A stretch of DNA of 64,000 nucleotides from Acanthosepion pharaonis (GCA_903632075.3 CAHIKZ030000248.1:438501-502500); one strand, 5' to 3'. Positions 21,612 through 32,845 are shown, counted from the stretch's first letter. Notes: generated from the sequence alone by a model not told the origin. Program-made: numbers and translations.

Positions 21612-21648
<37 letters not shown>
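21612..21648. repeat. (TA)n tract
   Basis: 37 bp of perfect TA repeat after two T10-12 runs. Confidence 0.9.
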
Positions 21649-21652
<4 letters not shown>

Positions 21653-22315
21653 AGTCATGCCTGGAGCCTCTTTTATTTTGGTAGATTTCTAGTCACAAAT
21701 GGTTAGACTCTGGTCCAGCAAACTTCCGCCATTTTTCAGCCAGGTTCAGTTTTTTTCTTCTTCCTCTTTTTTATTTGAGGGTTGCCTTCTCATTAATTGA
21801 GAGAGAAAAATCTATAAAAGTTTAGAGAGAGTGAAAGAAAGAGATAAGGGTCTTAAAGGAAAACACAAATTCCTGATTTTAATTAGAATTCTTTTAAATT
21901 TATATATTTTATTTTCGTGTTTAATTTTTTTTATTGGAACTCCCTACATATCTACCATTTAACTAACTTCTTACATATAAAGAATTGGTTAACTCACCAA
22001 ATCACCCTGTTAACTTTGTGTTTTTGTTAATGTAAACTGATTTTAATTGTTATTAAAACTATGTATACTGGTCATATCTATTATCATAGTGAATAAGCAT
22101 TTCCATCTTTTTCTATAAAACAAAAGTTGAAATGTGTCGATGTAACAAAAATCACAGAATAAAATTTACAAAAATTATCAAATTATTGCTGGTTTGAGTT
22201 TCATTGTTTTTTTTCTCCAAGTATTTTCCGACTTTGTTGATCCATGATTTTGTAAAATGCTGAACTTACTTTCTGATCACATTATACAATTATATTTTCA
22301 ATGGTTTTATGCACT
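21649..22315. other. No feature recognised
   Basis: AT-rich non-coding sequence. Confidence 0.4.
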
Positions 22316-22318
22316 TTG

Positions 22319-22432
22319 GCATGGCATAATGGTTAGTAAGCTTGTCATGCTATAACCATTAAAACTGAATAGTGAGTTTGATCCTCACTGGGTACTCAAT
22401 ACTTTCGGCCTTGTGCCACATCTAAGCTATGT
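22319..22432 (+). mobile_element. SINE-D copy
   Basis: GGCATAATGGTTAGTAAGC resembles a tRNA A-box region, and GTGAGTTTGATCCTCACTGG resembles a B-box stem. It is followed by TACTTTCGGCCTTGTGCCAC. This is the most complete SINE-D here; the minus copy at 61.67-61.80 kb shares all three blocks. Confidence 0.65.
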
Positions 22433-22464
22433 TTAGTAAATCACTATATTTTCAATGGTTTTAA

Positions 22465-22740
22465 GGAGGCATGGTGGAGTAATGGATAGCAGCTCAGATT
22501 GCCAAATCGGAGAGCCAAGTTCAAATTCCAGTCTGATCCATTACATTCACTTACATGCTAATATTGTTATGGTATAAATCCTCTTCTTCTCCCTTAAGCT
22601 ATGGGTAAATAGCAGGAAAGACTGAGTTTTATAGTGTTGGGTGGCAACCAGTCTAGGAGAAGGAAAACTCTGAATTCAAAACTGTATGTAGTCCTGGTGT
22701 AGCACATATTATACAGTTAAAGAAAGGATCATTCACACTG
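22465..22740 (+). mobile_element. SINE-A copy
   Basis: It begins GGCATGGTGGAGTAATGGAT (A-box-like), then GAGAGCCAAGTTCAAATTCC (B-box-like), CATTACATTCACTTACATGC, CCTCTTCTTCTCCCTTAAGC, and GGAAAACTCTGAATTCAAAA. It is a tRNA-related SINE with at least four other copies in the window. No clear TSD was found. Confidence 0.7.
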
Positions 22741-22889
22741 GATCGATGATCCTAACTATAGTCAAGTGATGATGAATGATTTTAATCAATTACTATAAAG
22801 AAACTGACATATTATTTCTTCAATATCATCTAAAGTGTTCCTAATTTAGGGTGAATAAAGTGATTTTTATGCATTTAGTTAGTAGAGAG

Positions 22890-23035
22890 GGTCAGCTTTA
22901 TTTACACTATTTTGATAACAATGTTTTGGATGTTGTGCCTTGCGGCCTTCATCATGTGTATATTGAGGTCAATAGCCTAATGTAAATAGTGTAAATAATG
23001 ATAACATACCAGAAATTCAGACAGATGTTAGTTTT
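22890..23035. mobile_element. SINE-HH inverted pair (short)
   Basis: The left part is a minus copy (TTATTTACACTATTTTGATA, AACAATGTTTT, CCTTGCGGCCTTCATCA). The right part is a plus tail (AATGTAAATAGTGTAAATAA, TGATAAC, CCAGAAATTCAGACAG). The plus part lacks the core. Same architecture as at 0.84, 13.9 and 42.1 kb. Confidence 0.65.
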
Positions 23036-23985
23036 ATTCTATTTTTGCACATTTGTATTTATGGAAATAAGTCAATAATTATTATAGCTGTAAGAGGCTT
23101 CCTGTAGCGGAAATGAAATGCAGACAGAGCAGCCAATTGCTACTAATAATGGTACCTGCCCCGCTGGTTAGAGACACAATGTTTAGTGTGCCATCTCTGC
23201 AGAACAGAGCCAGTGCAAACCCTGGAATGTCTGGTTATGAAGAAAGAAAGTGTTTACCAGGTTCCCCATGAGATAGTCAGGACAGTGAACTGAGTGGTGT
23301 CATCTATGCAAATGATTCCTTTACTAGCCGACTCCTAAAGTTTTAGGTTCCATAAAAGCAAGCATATTTTCCAGGAAGATATAGAGTTTGGCAGTACGGT
23401 GTATTGATTGCACAATCAGATTGCCATGCATTACCAAGGATTTTGTTTGTGTTACCCAGCGTAGTTTCAAATTTGTTCATCCCTGTTTGTGCTTCCAGTG
23501 TCTCAGCTGTCTTCGTCCCATACGTGTGGTATTCCCATGTCAAAGTCTTGTCCGTGCCTTGCTCGTTGTGATCCAGTGTTTGATTCAGGTGCTGCTGAAT
23601 TTTCCATCCCATTTTCATTGGCAGATAGCCAACCAATAAGAAAATCCCTTCATTTCCTAAAAGGTTTAGTCACTAATTAATTATTAGATATTACTAACAA
23701 ATTTGCTGCTACTAAAAATGCTCTTTGTAATTATTACTTAATTATAATTTACCTGCCTACAGGTGCCAATTGTGAATTCCAGTTGCCTGGCTGTCAAGTT
23801 TTACAGATATTGTCTTAGTGCAGATCAATCATTTCAATGATAGTGTCATTTTTTTTTAATGCCAGGCTTAATTATTGTTTTTTTAATTCGAAAAGAGTTT
23901 CAAAAGAGAAAATGTTGGAGATCAGGCTTGGTGTTCAAGTGTTGGGGGATCAGCTTTGAGGTTCAATATTTCCTAACTTGTGATA
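23036..23985. other. Unannotated, slightly more GC-rich block
   Basis: At 23343-23639 both strands hold open frames of 83-97 codons (minus: EQGTDKTLTWEYHTYGTKTA). Neither resembles a known family, and overlapping frames on both strands are expected in GC-richer DNA. It could be part of an unrecognised transposon. Confidence 0.3.
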
Positions 23986-23989
23986 TCTA

Positions 23990-24450
23990 TTCTTCTTTAT
24001 GACAGCAAATGCTGGATAATTTCCTCAAGGATGAAGAAAAGACTCAAGGCGACAGATGTGGTTCTACAGAAGGATGCTGAGGATTTTGTGGACCAAGTGT
24101 GTGAGCAACGATGAGGTCTTGGAGAGGATTCAGACAAGGAGGAGGCTCATGTTTAACATCAGGAAGAGGCAGCTGAGGTTTCTGGGACACGTAATGAAGA
24201 AGGAGGGCCTTGAGAATTAGATACTCACGAGTCGAATAGAGGGAAAGAGAAACACGGGAAAGCAGCATGAATAGAGGGAAAGAGAGACAAGGGAAAGCAG
24301 TGGGTGACATTCCTGGTGGACTTGAGCAGGTGGGTGACAGAACCTGGTCTGGGAGAAATAGTAAAGGGAAGGAACTTGTTGAGAGCTGCAAGGGATAGAG
24401 GGAGGTGGAGAGCCATGATCGCCTACGTCCTGAAAGGACAGGCACATAAA
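23990..24450 (+). mobile_element. LINE-R C-terminal fragment, GC-richer variant
   Basis: MKKRLKATDVVLQKDAEDFV (frameshifted version of MKRRLxxTxxxFYRRML), then TRRRLMFNIRKRQLRFLGHV and RWRAMIAYVLKGQAH match LINE-R. It has a direct 39-bp duplication (ATAGAGGGAAAGAGA repeated at about 24236 and 24272). The 192-codon minus-strand frame across it is antisense. Confidence 0.7.
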
Positions 24451-25328
24451 AAAAAAGAAATTGGCTCTTGAGAGAAAGAGAAACTGACAGACAAAATGAT
24501 AATGGTAGGCGTGAAAGTAAGAAGCCTGATTGTAAGTTTAAAGAGAAAAGGTGGCACTGGAGGTGAAGTGAAATTTTTGGCTGAGTGATGGGATAGATAT
24601 GTGAAGCTTGGTGATGGGGCAAAGGGAAATTGGTGGAAAGAGAATTTGATTGAGCCGATGCATGACATCTTTATAACCACAAAGGGTCAGTCTTTACTAC
24701 TTCATGCTTACTGGTGTCTATCTTGGGTGGCAAAACAGGAAATAATGTCTGTTAGACATCCAACCTTTTTCTCTCACTCTCTTACACTCAAACATATACA
24801 AAGAGAAAGAGAGAAAAATGTAAATGTGTATCAATTCAATTACACACTTCAGTTACTTCCATTCACACTGCGTATCACTCAGCAATGCAGGTGTACGGAC
24901 AAGTGTAACACATCTCATTTTAGTACCCACAACACAATCTCTATTTGTTGAGGTGCTATCCAAAAGTTCAGGGAATTCAAAGTGATCAATTTTGTCACCT
25001 GCAAAATTACCTGGTGTTTCCCTGGTTTCACACATCTCTCAAAGTCACTTCCTCATAAAATAAAGAACTTCATTTTTTATCAATTGTTTTTCTTGAGAAA
25101 AAGATGTAGATTATATTATTGGATCCAAATTATCAAAAAAGATCAAAAGGCAGACCAACAAGAAGCTTCATCAATCAACTCATAAAAGACACAGGAATAA
25201 AAAAAAAAAAAAAAAAACTGGGTAGAGCTATGGATGACAGAAATGTTTGAAAAGAAGGGGTCAAAAACATTAATTTTTTTTTATGATTATATGGATAGAG
25301 AGCTTTATGCTCCCAAAATTTTATATAT
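24451..25328. other. No feature recognised
   Basis: Non-coding sequence with an A18 run at about 25200. ORFs of 60-116 codons show no known family. Confidence 0.35.
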
Positions 25329-25329
25329 G

Positions 25330-25440
25330 TAAAAAGATAAAGAACAGATGGGAAATGTTTATGAATCTAATATGTTTCCCTTTTATTAAAGCTTCATCAG
25401 AGAATGAAATATGAAGAAAAAGAAGTAAAAATTCTGGTAT
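25330..25440 (-). mobile_element. Repeat HHc, single copy
   Basis: Matches the tandem units at 33.85-34.22 kb (AAAGAACA, AATGTTTAT, CTTTTATTAAAGCTTCATCA). On the minus strand it carries CTGATGA, A, GCTTT-AATA-AAAGG, GAAAC (about 25363-25405), a hammerhead-like core with one pair of the hairpin weakened. Confidence 0.6.
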
Positions 25441-26455
25441 TTTTACTTTTGTGTTGTTTGATTTTCATTAGCTAATTATGTTTCATGTAAATCAACATTA
25501 GTATAATTTGTGACATTCTAAATTCAAGAAGAGATGAAATGAGGTGCTGAGCTGAAGTTTCAAGAAATTAACTGATTCCAAGCCTACATGAAAAACTGTA
25601 ATACTGCTTTATGCATCTCAGTGTATGATAATTCTTGTTTGTGTGGGATTCAGATGATAATGAATCCTACAGAGACAAACTACAATTATTATACACTTAT
25701 ATGCATAAAGCAATATTTATGTTTTTTTTTTCTATTATCACTGTCGAATTCAAATTCATATTTGATCCCAACTCATTATATATATAAGGCAAATATTTAT
25801 ATAAGGCAAATATTAAAGACAGCAGATATTTTGTATTGATTAATTTTATTCATGCACTTTTCCAAATTAGGATATACCACAACCACACTCTCACGGAGAC
25901 TCACATGCCACCTATCAGACAACACATTAATAAGCAACATTAGGGTCATAGATCATAGTAACATTAGACAGCTACTCAAATATAATACTAAAATACTGGC
26001 AAAATCAAATAATAAAAACAGATTTATGATCCTCAAAGCAATACTCATACAAAAAAAAACATGTATAAATATAAAAACAATTATAATTTAAGAGACTCAA
26101 TGTATATAAAAATGCCATATGTGCACACATCATTTATCTTTACCTAACCTCATAAGAAAGTCAAAAGCTTCGACTATATTTCTTCCAAAATGAACTTTGG
26201 ACAATTTCTGATGAAATTTCCTCCTTATCTGAGAAGGATTATTTGTAAATAAGAAAAGTCAATCAATAAAATTAATCAACACAAAATGTCTCTGGTTTTT
26301 AATAACATTTGCCTTAAAGAATATTTGTTGCCTAAATACACAGTATATATATATATATGTTAAAATGAACATACATTTTATGCCTATTAAATTTATCAAA
26401 GATGTGAATATCGTTTGGTAAATATCATTGTTGTTGATATAAAATAGAGCTGAAA
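25441..26455. other. No feature recognised
   Basis: AT-rich non-coding sequence with scattered short ORFs. Confidence 0.35.
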
Positions 26456-26464
26456 TTTGTATTA

Positions 26465-26499
26465 CATGCAAACTTTCAACTCACAGGAGTCATCCTCAG
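26465..26499 (-). ncRNA. Hammerhead-like core, family HHb
   Basis: On the minus strand: CTGAGGA, T, hairpin GACTC-CTGT-GAGTT, GAAAG. The hairpin differs from the copy at 32.02 kb (GGCTC-ATGT-GAGCC) by changes that keep pairing. It has one nucleotide more than the canonical core between CTGANGA and stem II. Flanking stems are weak, so activity is doubtful. Confidence 0.4.
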
Positions 26500-26820
26500 G
26501 GGTGTGAGAAAATACAGAGAAAGACAGAACATCAAATATATTTTAAACAGTCCATTCCTTAAAGTCTATTTGGATTTTGTTTGAAAATTAAATCCATTGC
26601 AATAGAAGGCAGTACGTCATATCAGCAATGTGTAATGATGAGTATTTTTTCTAGACTTGCAAGAATAAATAAATTTAATAGATATACAATGCCTGTTCTT
26701 TGAGATTTTTAATATACCTTTTGCTGTGTTTGTTAATGTGTTGGCTAATTGCACCTTGTTCAGATAAATGGCATATAAGCCAGTGAGAAAGAATGGTTGT
26801 TGTGAAACCTATACCTATAT
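26500..26820. other. No feature recognised
   Basis: AT-rich non-coding sequence. Confidence 0.3.
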
Positions 26821-26821
26821 A

Positions 26822-26975
26822 ATAAATGCCAATGTCAGTGTGTCACGTTTTTTCAGCTAAAGGGACACAACTCTCAATAGCTCATCTTCTTCTATATCAT
26901 AAATGCCAATGTTACTGTGTCACACTTTCTCAATTAAAGGGACACAACTCTCTAACTTTCAATAGCTCATGTTAC
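26822..26975 (+). repeat. Tandem duplication, ~75-bp unit
   Basis: TAAATGCCAATGTCAGTGTG, then AAAGGGACACAACTCTCAAT, then AGCTCAT is repeated at once as TAAATGCCAATGTTACTGTG, AAAGGGACACAACTCTCTAA and AGCTCAT. Confidence 0.75.
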
Positions 26976-27408
26976 AGAAATTTTGGATTCACAAGTTTTC
27001 ATTACTGCAATTGTTCTTGATTTTTTAACATGTTTTTATGCAACCAATTTTTTTTGTACAATAACAATTTTTATAACTTTGAAATAAATTTGGGAATAAT
27101 TGATATGAATTGTGAAATCCAGCAAAAGTCAAACATGAAATAAAAATAATTGTTTGTACAGAAAGTTAGGACGTATGCACATCAAATTGTGTTTAAATTA
27201 AGTCGTGGCAGAAGAATTATTGTTGAACTTTTAAAAGGTAAGCTTAAATATTAATGGAATACTTAAATGCACCGATCAATTTTGACTTCTTCTGTTGTTT
27301 GTTGCCTATTGCATACGGCAGCACATTGCAAAATTTCCACCAACAAAGGAACAGCTTGCAATCAAAAGAACCAAAGCTGTAGCAAGGAAAAAAAGTCCTG
27401 TGCAAATG

Positions 27409-27603
27409 AGAACCCAGATCAAACAGTAGCCAGGAGATCTTCCAATGCTGAGAATATGCAAAGATTTAGGGACTCTTAAGCTCCTAAACAGACTGAAGGC
27501 CTAATCAAGAACCCTCCACAGGAGCTAGCTTAAATGTTAAACAATAGTGCAACTTTTAAGCTAGTAGCTAGTAATACATATACCTACATGCCTTATATAG
27601 ATT

Positions 27604-27648
<45 letters not shown>

Positions 27649-27738
27649 GCACACACATGCACACACATAGGGTGCATTATGTAATTGGTTGAAAACAAGT
27701 TATAATATAATCTGAGTGTTGCTCTCAACTGTGAAAAA
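27409..27738 (+). repeat. Left copy of a ~330-bp direct repeat
   Basis: About 95 percent identical by eye to 28706-29023, including an internal (TA)n tract (27607-27644) and GCACACACATGCACACACAT. The two copies bracket the Tc1 remnant. Confidence 0.85.
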
Positions 27739-27739
27739 T

Positions 27740-28440
27740 CAGATCAGATCAGCAGGGCTCAGGGTGCCATAGCTATCAAGAAACCCATTATGGAAGGTTA
27801 ATCTGCAGAAAATTTAGAGAACAAAACTGTTATGGCCGAAAAAACATAAGAATATGACATTGAATGAGTGGCAAAATGTATTGTGGACAGAGGAGTCCAA
27901 ATTTGAACTTTTTGGCAATAAGAGGAGAGTGTATGTGAGAAGAAAGCCAGGAGAAAATTTTAATGATGAATATGTGGTTCCATCAGTTAAGCATTGCGGT
28001 GGATCTGTTATGGTGTGGGGGTGTTTTGTGGGGTAGAGAGGGCTGGAGATTTGATTCAGATAAAGAGAATCATAACAAAAGAACAATATCATTCAATTTT
28101 GCAAAGATACAATATACCATCTGGTTTATGCATAACTGGAAAAAAATTACCTTTCAAAAAGAAACAATCCAAAACACTCTTCTAGATTATGTCAAAAAAA
28201 CTTTGGAAATTATGACCTCAATCTCCTGACCTCTCTCACATGGAATTAGTATGGGATGAATTGGATAGGTTGGTTTGAGAAGAATATCTAAAGAGTGAGA
28301 GTGAGCTTTTTCACTGCTTGGAGAATGCATGGGAAAGTGTGTCACCTATTTTTTCAAAAACTGTTGAAAAGAATGCTAAGAATATACAAAAATATCAAAT
28401 TTTAAGCTATTTTTGAAAGAAATGCAGGGTGACCCCAAAC
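27740..28440 (+). pseudogene. Tc1-like transposase, decayed
   Basis: The open piece at 27854-28036 reads MTLNEWQNVLWTEESKFELF, then RRVYVRRKPGENFN and KHCGGSVMVWGCF, typical of the Tc1 DDE domain (W-T-D-E-S-K-F; the catalytic Asp of this motif is Glu here). Further frames give EQYHSILQRYNIPSGL, then SPDLSHMELVWDELDRLV, around the second and third catalytic regions. It ends near ACCCCAAACTTTTACCTGTA, which resembles a Tc1 terminal repeat next to TA. The matching left TIR was not found. Frameshifts and stops make it non-functional. Confidence 0.8.
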
Positions 28441-28599
28441 TTTTACCTGTATTATATATACATATATCATGAACATGACCACAAAGTGCTGACTGTGAAA
28501 TTAAAACATTTCTATTACTATATATGAAATGAATTAAATCTGACAAATATTTTAATATATTTTCTGTTTAGAGCAGAAATGATATATTGAGAAAGAGCA

Positions 28600-28705
28600 T
28601 CAAAGATGTGCATTTATAAACAGTAATTTGAACTTTGCTAATCAGAAGTACTCCATAGCTGAATGATGGGTTCTGTATGGGATACAGGTTCGATTCCTGT
28701 CAGAG
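28600..28705 (+). mobile_element. SINE-C copy
   Basis: ATAGCTGAATGATGG (A-box-like) and ACAGGTTCGATTCCTGTCAG (a near-perfect tRNA B-box and T arm). The preceding TTATAAACAGTAATTTGAAC is shared with the copy at 33.50-33.63 kb. It adjoins the second copy of the 330-bp repeat. Confidence 0.65.
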
Positions 28706-28890
28706 AACCCAGATCAAATGGTAGCCAGGAGATCTTCTAATGCTGAGAATATGCAAAGATTTAGGGACTCTTAAGTTCCTAAACAGACTGAAGGCCTAAT
28801 CAAGAACTCTCCACAGGAGCTAGCTTAAATGTGAAACAATAGTGCAACTTTTAAGCTAGTAATACATATACCTACATGCCTTATATAGAT

Positions 28891-28932
<42 letters not shown>

Positions 28933-29023
28933 TGCACACACATGCACACACATAGGGTGCATTATGTAATTGGTTGAAAACAAGTTATAATATAATCTGA
29001 GTGTTGCTTTCAACTGTGAAAAA
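28706..29023 (+). repeat. Right copy of the ~330-bp direct repeat
   Basis: Partner of 27409-27738. It lacks a short duplication of CTAGTAG present in the left copy. Its (TA)n tract lies at 28894-28929. Confidence 0.85.
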
Positions 29024-29480
29024 AGGTATCATATTTTCTGTCTCTGTTTACAATTGAAAGGGTCACCACTGCAGCCAAACAATCACTTTGAGAACTAATA
29101 CGAATCATTCTGCTCAGCCTGCAAATTTTGAAATACATTGCTGATGATTTAGAAGTTTTTTCCTGCAGATTTTTTTTTTAATTTGCCTGCAGATTTTGTC
29201 CATTGCATCCAAAGTTCATTGATGAGGATCCATAGATAAGAGGTTTGTCTGTAATTCAATTCAAAAATCAAATCTTGACAAAATACTTGAAATATTTATC
29301 AAAAACAGTGAAATCAATGAAATGCGCTCATGATGAATTAAAAAAAATGAAAATATATAGCAATTGAAGACATAAATTCTATGAAAAAACAAATTCTATA
29401 AAAAAAAACAACCTTCCTGCTACTGTCGTTTTACCAATTCTATCTTTTCAGGCAGTAAGCCCTATCTAGCAATAAAGTAC

Positions 29481-29482
<2 letters not shown>
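29024..29482. other. No feature recognised
   Basis: AT-rich non-coding sequence. Confidence 0.35.

Positions 29483-29519
<37 letters not shown>
29483..29519. repeat. (TA)n tract
   Basis: 37 bp of perfect TA repeat. Confidence 0.9.
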
Positions 29520-29522
<3 letters not shown>

Positions 29523-29775
29523 TAACTAGGTAATTGATTTAAAAATATTATAATATGAAGAAAAACAGATATTCCAAAGAAAAGATTAGAGTCTGTTTTC
29601 AGAAGCTCTGCACATAAATTCAACTAAGAAAAACAGAAAGAACTTGTTCAATTACATCATTCAAAATGTCATACTGAATTTTAAGTTCTATTAAGGACAG
29701 CCTTGATGCTACCTCAGAAGTGAATGCATGCCAGGATCAAGTGGTTTGCCATGGCAGCTTCTATCCTGACACAAG

Positions 29776-29810
<35 letters not shown>

Positions 29811-29960
29811 TACCATGCTTATGGCACTAGCTGCCAATCATAGTAACTCAGAGATAGTCAGCTTCTTAAAATTAGTCAGCACCATTGTGTTCAAGGTCAG
29901 GAATGAGATAGAGGCCTCTGAATTTTTATACATCGTCTGTGGCCAAGAAAAATTCTAAGC
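29520..29960. other. Unannotated; A28 run
   Basis: An uninterrupted A run occupies about 29780-29808. It could be the tail of an unrecognised retroposed sequence, but nothing upstream is recognisable. Confidence 0.35.
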
Positions 29961-29964
29961 AGTC

Positions 29965-30310
29965 AGGATATACCATAAGAACACCATGGATGGAGCATGT
30001 GAGTAAAAAGAAAATCTTAAAATGGAAACAGAAAGAATACTCACACAGAGAATCACAAAGAGACAACTGAAATTTCTTAGACACATAATGAGGAAGAAGG
30101 ACTTGGAAAATTTGATACTCACAAGGCATATTAAAAGCAAAAGGACAGAGGGAAGCAGAGGAGTACTTACCCAACATGCTTATGTGACTCAACATCAGAA
30201 CAGGGAGTGGGAGGAGTGGTAAAAAGACAACCATTACTAAGAGTTACAAAGGATAAGAGGTAGTGGAGAGCCATGATTGCCCATGTCCTTAAGAGACATT
30301 ACACATAGAA
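29965..30310 (+). mobile_element. LINE-R C-terminal fragment
   Basis: The frame at 30022-30222 reads METERILTQRITKRQLKFLR, then HIMRKKDLENLILTRHIKSK, typical of LINE-R. It ends with LWRAMIAHVLK-like text. Confidence 0.7.
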
Positions 30311-30499
30311 AAAGCAGTCAAGTATCATAAGGATAGCTGAGTTCCTCCAGGAAGTCCAGGACATTATCTAAGACCACAACACTAACAAGTGGATAAGAGT
30401 TGATGCTAACACCTTCATAGAGGTCTTGAACACCTCAATCAAACCTGAGATTGGGAGGTTGGCCCATAGGTGGATGTATATGTTCCAGCAAAACTGATC

Positions 30500-30720
30500 C
30501 TTCTTATATAGCTCACCTAGGTGTAGAAAGTTGAGTATTTTCACACTCATGTTACTTCCAACAGTGCATACTACCTCTCCTGATTTAAATCTTTTGGGCA
30601 CAGAAACAAGGACTCATTGAAAACCATCCTGGGGGATGTGATGGTCAACGTGAACCACGATAACAAGATCTAGATATGCAGTCATTTCCAAAGCTGCTAT
30701 ACTTGAGATTGATGATTTTT
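30500..30720 (+). mobile_element. Mariner-like transposase C-terminal fragment
   Basis: Plus-strand translation across one stop gives KDSLKTILGDVMVNVNHDNK then ICSHFQSC, close to the C-terminus of mariner transposases (SLKxxIxxVMxNMNKxHLIxACxxFRxR). A related piece lies at 18.13-18.33 kb. TIRs were not found. Confidence 0.55.
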
Positions 30721-30764
30721 TAGACTTTCTATCATTATTTTTTGTTTTTAGCACATTTTCCAAG

Positions 30765-30925
30765 GGTGATTCATTTGTTTTCTTTTACAGCTTATCAACC
30801 TTTTGCAGGTTATTTAAATCCAGAAACAGTATTTAAACAGTGTGAATTACATCTACCAGCTTGTGCATTACAGAGTCTTAATAAAGAAAATATACTGCAG
30901 ATATAATTCACACTGTTTAAAAATA
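30765..30925. repeat. SINE-E fragment and a hairpin
   Basis: CAGCTTATCAACC with GCAGGTTATTTAAATCC is SINE-E-like. Downstream, TTTAAACAGTGTGAATTACA (about 30831) and its near-complement TATAATTCACACTGTTTAAA (to about 30921) can pair around a 45-base loop. Confidence 0.5.
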
Positions 30926-31647
30926 ATCAAAACAAGGCATCTTCATGAACATTTGTATCCACTAAAATATAACATTTAAAGTTTGAATTCAGACTTGTTG
31001 CCTTACCAAAGCTAGAAAGTAAAGTCTACCCTTCTATTTTTGCTTCTAGTGTGGAGGAGAAAAGATAGATTGCTGCCTTTCTCAAGCATATAAATGCAAA
31101 AGTGAATTCAACAGCCTCAGGTAAAATTTGAATTCTACCTGTTAATTTGATATGCACACAAATGTAGAATGTCCCAGCCTCAAAATCATGTTGAAATCCA
31201 GGGTCATTGTCATATGATGAATCTCTGTTGGGAGCAATAGGTTTTAGATGTTATTTCAACATTTCTCAAAGGAGAGATAGAGAGAAAAATAATAATCAAA
31301 GAAGAAAATACATGGCAAGCATATCAAGTATTTGATGTTTTACCATTACCATTGGGCTTTGAATTGTACTAAGGTGTCTGATTCAATTCAATTCTGAAAG
31401 CAAGGATATTTTTCAATTCCTAGAAAGGCAGGAACCGAAATATGGCAAAGTCTTCAAAATCCAGAGCAAGCCTAATTTGAAGATTTTGAATGAGAAAGAC
31501 ACTCTTCAGGGGCAGATGTCAACATCTGGCAGTAAAAGTAGCAGACCACATGTGCAAAATGCAAAAAAGAAATTATTGGCTGATATTTTTGTGCCTTAAG
31601 AAAATGACTTAATAAAAAAAATAGAACACTTGATGATATGAAAACAG

Positions 31648-31650
<3 letters not shown>
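30926..31650. other. No feature recognised
   Basis: AT-rich non-coding sequence. Confidence 0.4.

Positions 31651-31652
<2 letters not shown>

Positions 31653-31704
<52 letters not shown>
31653..31704. repeat. (TA)n tract, left of palindrome
   Basis: 52 bp of perfect TA repeat, about 35 bp outside the left arm of the inverted repeat 31738-32196. Confidence 0.9.
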
Positions 31705-31707
<3 letters not shown>

Positions 31708-31737
31708 TATTGAGGCAGAAGATCATTATTTAAACAT

Positions 31738-32182
31738 ATATAATTAAATATAACAGACAATGAATGCCTATTATGCCTGATCATGAGCCGTTCTAATGTC
31801 TGAATATTTGCTTTAATTTCTGGTGAAAATAAAGATAAAAATTGTCCAACATTTGTATATTTTTTTTAAGTTTATCCTAAGCTTTATGACATCATTGAAC
31901 TGCATCTTGAACTTATGATCTGCATCTGCTATTCCGTGACTGTTACTGTTGCATAGCAATTTTCTATGTCAAAATATCAACTTTGATGGTTGATATCTTT
32001 GTTTCATGTCTGTATAACTACTCTGAGGATGGCTCATGTGAGCCGAAAGCTTAGGACCAACTTAGTAAAATAATATTCAAATATTGGACAATTTTTGTCT
32101 TTATTTTCACCAGTAATTAAAGCAAACATTCAAACATTAGAACAGCTCATGATCAGATATAATAGACATTCATTGTCTGTTA

Positions 32183-32196
<14 letters not shown>
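31738..32196. repeat. Large inverted repeat with HHb core in its spacer
   Basis: The left arm (about 31738-31858) contains ATATAACAGACAATGAATGC, GTTCTAATGTCTGAATATTT and AATAAAGATAAAAATTGTCC. The right arm (about 32073-32196) carries their reverse complements in order. The arms are about 120 bp with few differences. A (TA)n tract flanks each side. The 215-bp spacer carries the hammerhead-like core at 32023-32052. Confidence 0.85.
32023..32052 (+). ncRNA. Hammerhead-like core, family HHb
   Basis: CTGAGGA (32023-32029), T, hairpin GGCTC-ATGT-GAGCC (32031-32044), GAAA, GCTT. The 4-base AGCT after GAA is self-complementary, the arrangement expected of short-stem-III hammerheads that act as dimers. 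Only 2-4 bp of stem I can be drawn. One extra base separates CTGANGA from stem II. Confidence 0.45.

Positions 32197-32235
<39 letters not shown>
32189..32235. repeat. (TA)n tract, right of palindrome
   Basis: 47 bp of perfect TA repeat at the outer end of the right arm. Confidence 0.9.
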
Positions 32236-32238
<3 letters not shown>

Positions 32239-32845
32239 AGCAGGCTTTGCCTGCTCACTATCACTTTGGAAAGTAAGAGGTCAATGAAAATATGCAACCT
32301 TGGTTTCAGCCTGATGGTCTCTTTGGGCAATATTTATAAAAATTACCACTTCAATGCTTTATTTCAAAAAACCATAAAGAACGGTACATAATTATTTTTC
32401 AAAAATAAATTAACAGGCAAATGATGATCAAAAAAATATGATATTGAGTGTAATAGAAAGGAAGGACGTATGGAGAAGAAAGAAGAAGAAAAAAAAGAAG
32501 GGTGAAGAAAAGAAAAGAAAAGAAAGAATTGGGAATGTAAGTGTATTGTAAATGAATACAGTAAAGAAGAAGAAAAGCAAATATTTAACTTAAATGTAAA
32601 GGAGGTTAAGAATAACAGTGGGGTCTTAAATTAGATTTTTTTATCCGGCCTCATATTCACTTAATAAAAATTTTTTAATATGAGGGTAAAGACTTAAAAT
32701 TTTAGATTTTTGGTTTAAAAGATTTTTTGGATCTGGAAATGTCATAATCACTAATTTCTCATGTTGGCATAGTTTGCAAAAGTGGGTATAATTGTTATAT
32801 AGTTTTACCTTTTTTAAAATTTTCCACCCTACGATTGGATCCCTG

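Noticed and set aside
24044..24622. 192-codon minus-strand ORF rich in Ser, Leu and Pro
   Set aside because: Antisense to a LINE-R C-terminal fragment that is recognisable on the plus strand.
28660..28705. Possible tRNA gene (GGTTCGATTCC)
   Set aside because: The B box is good but no complete cloverleaf with a 7-bp acceptor stem can be drawn, and the flanks are shared with another SINE-C copy.
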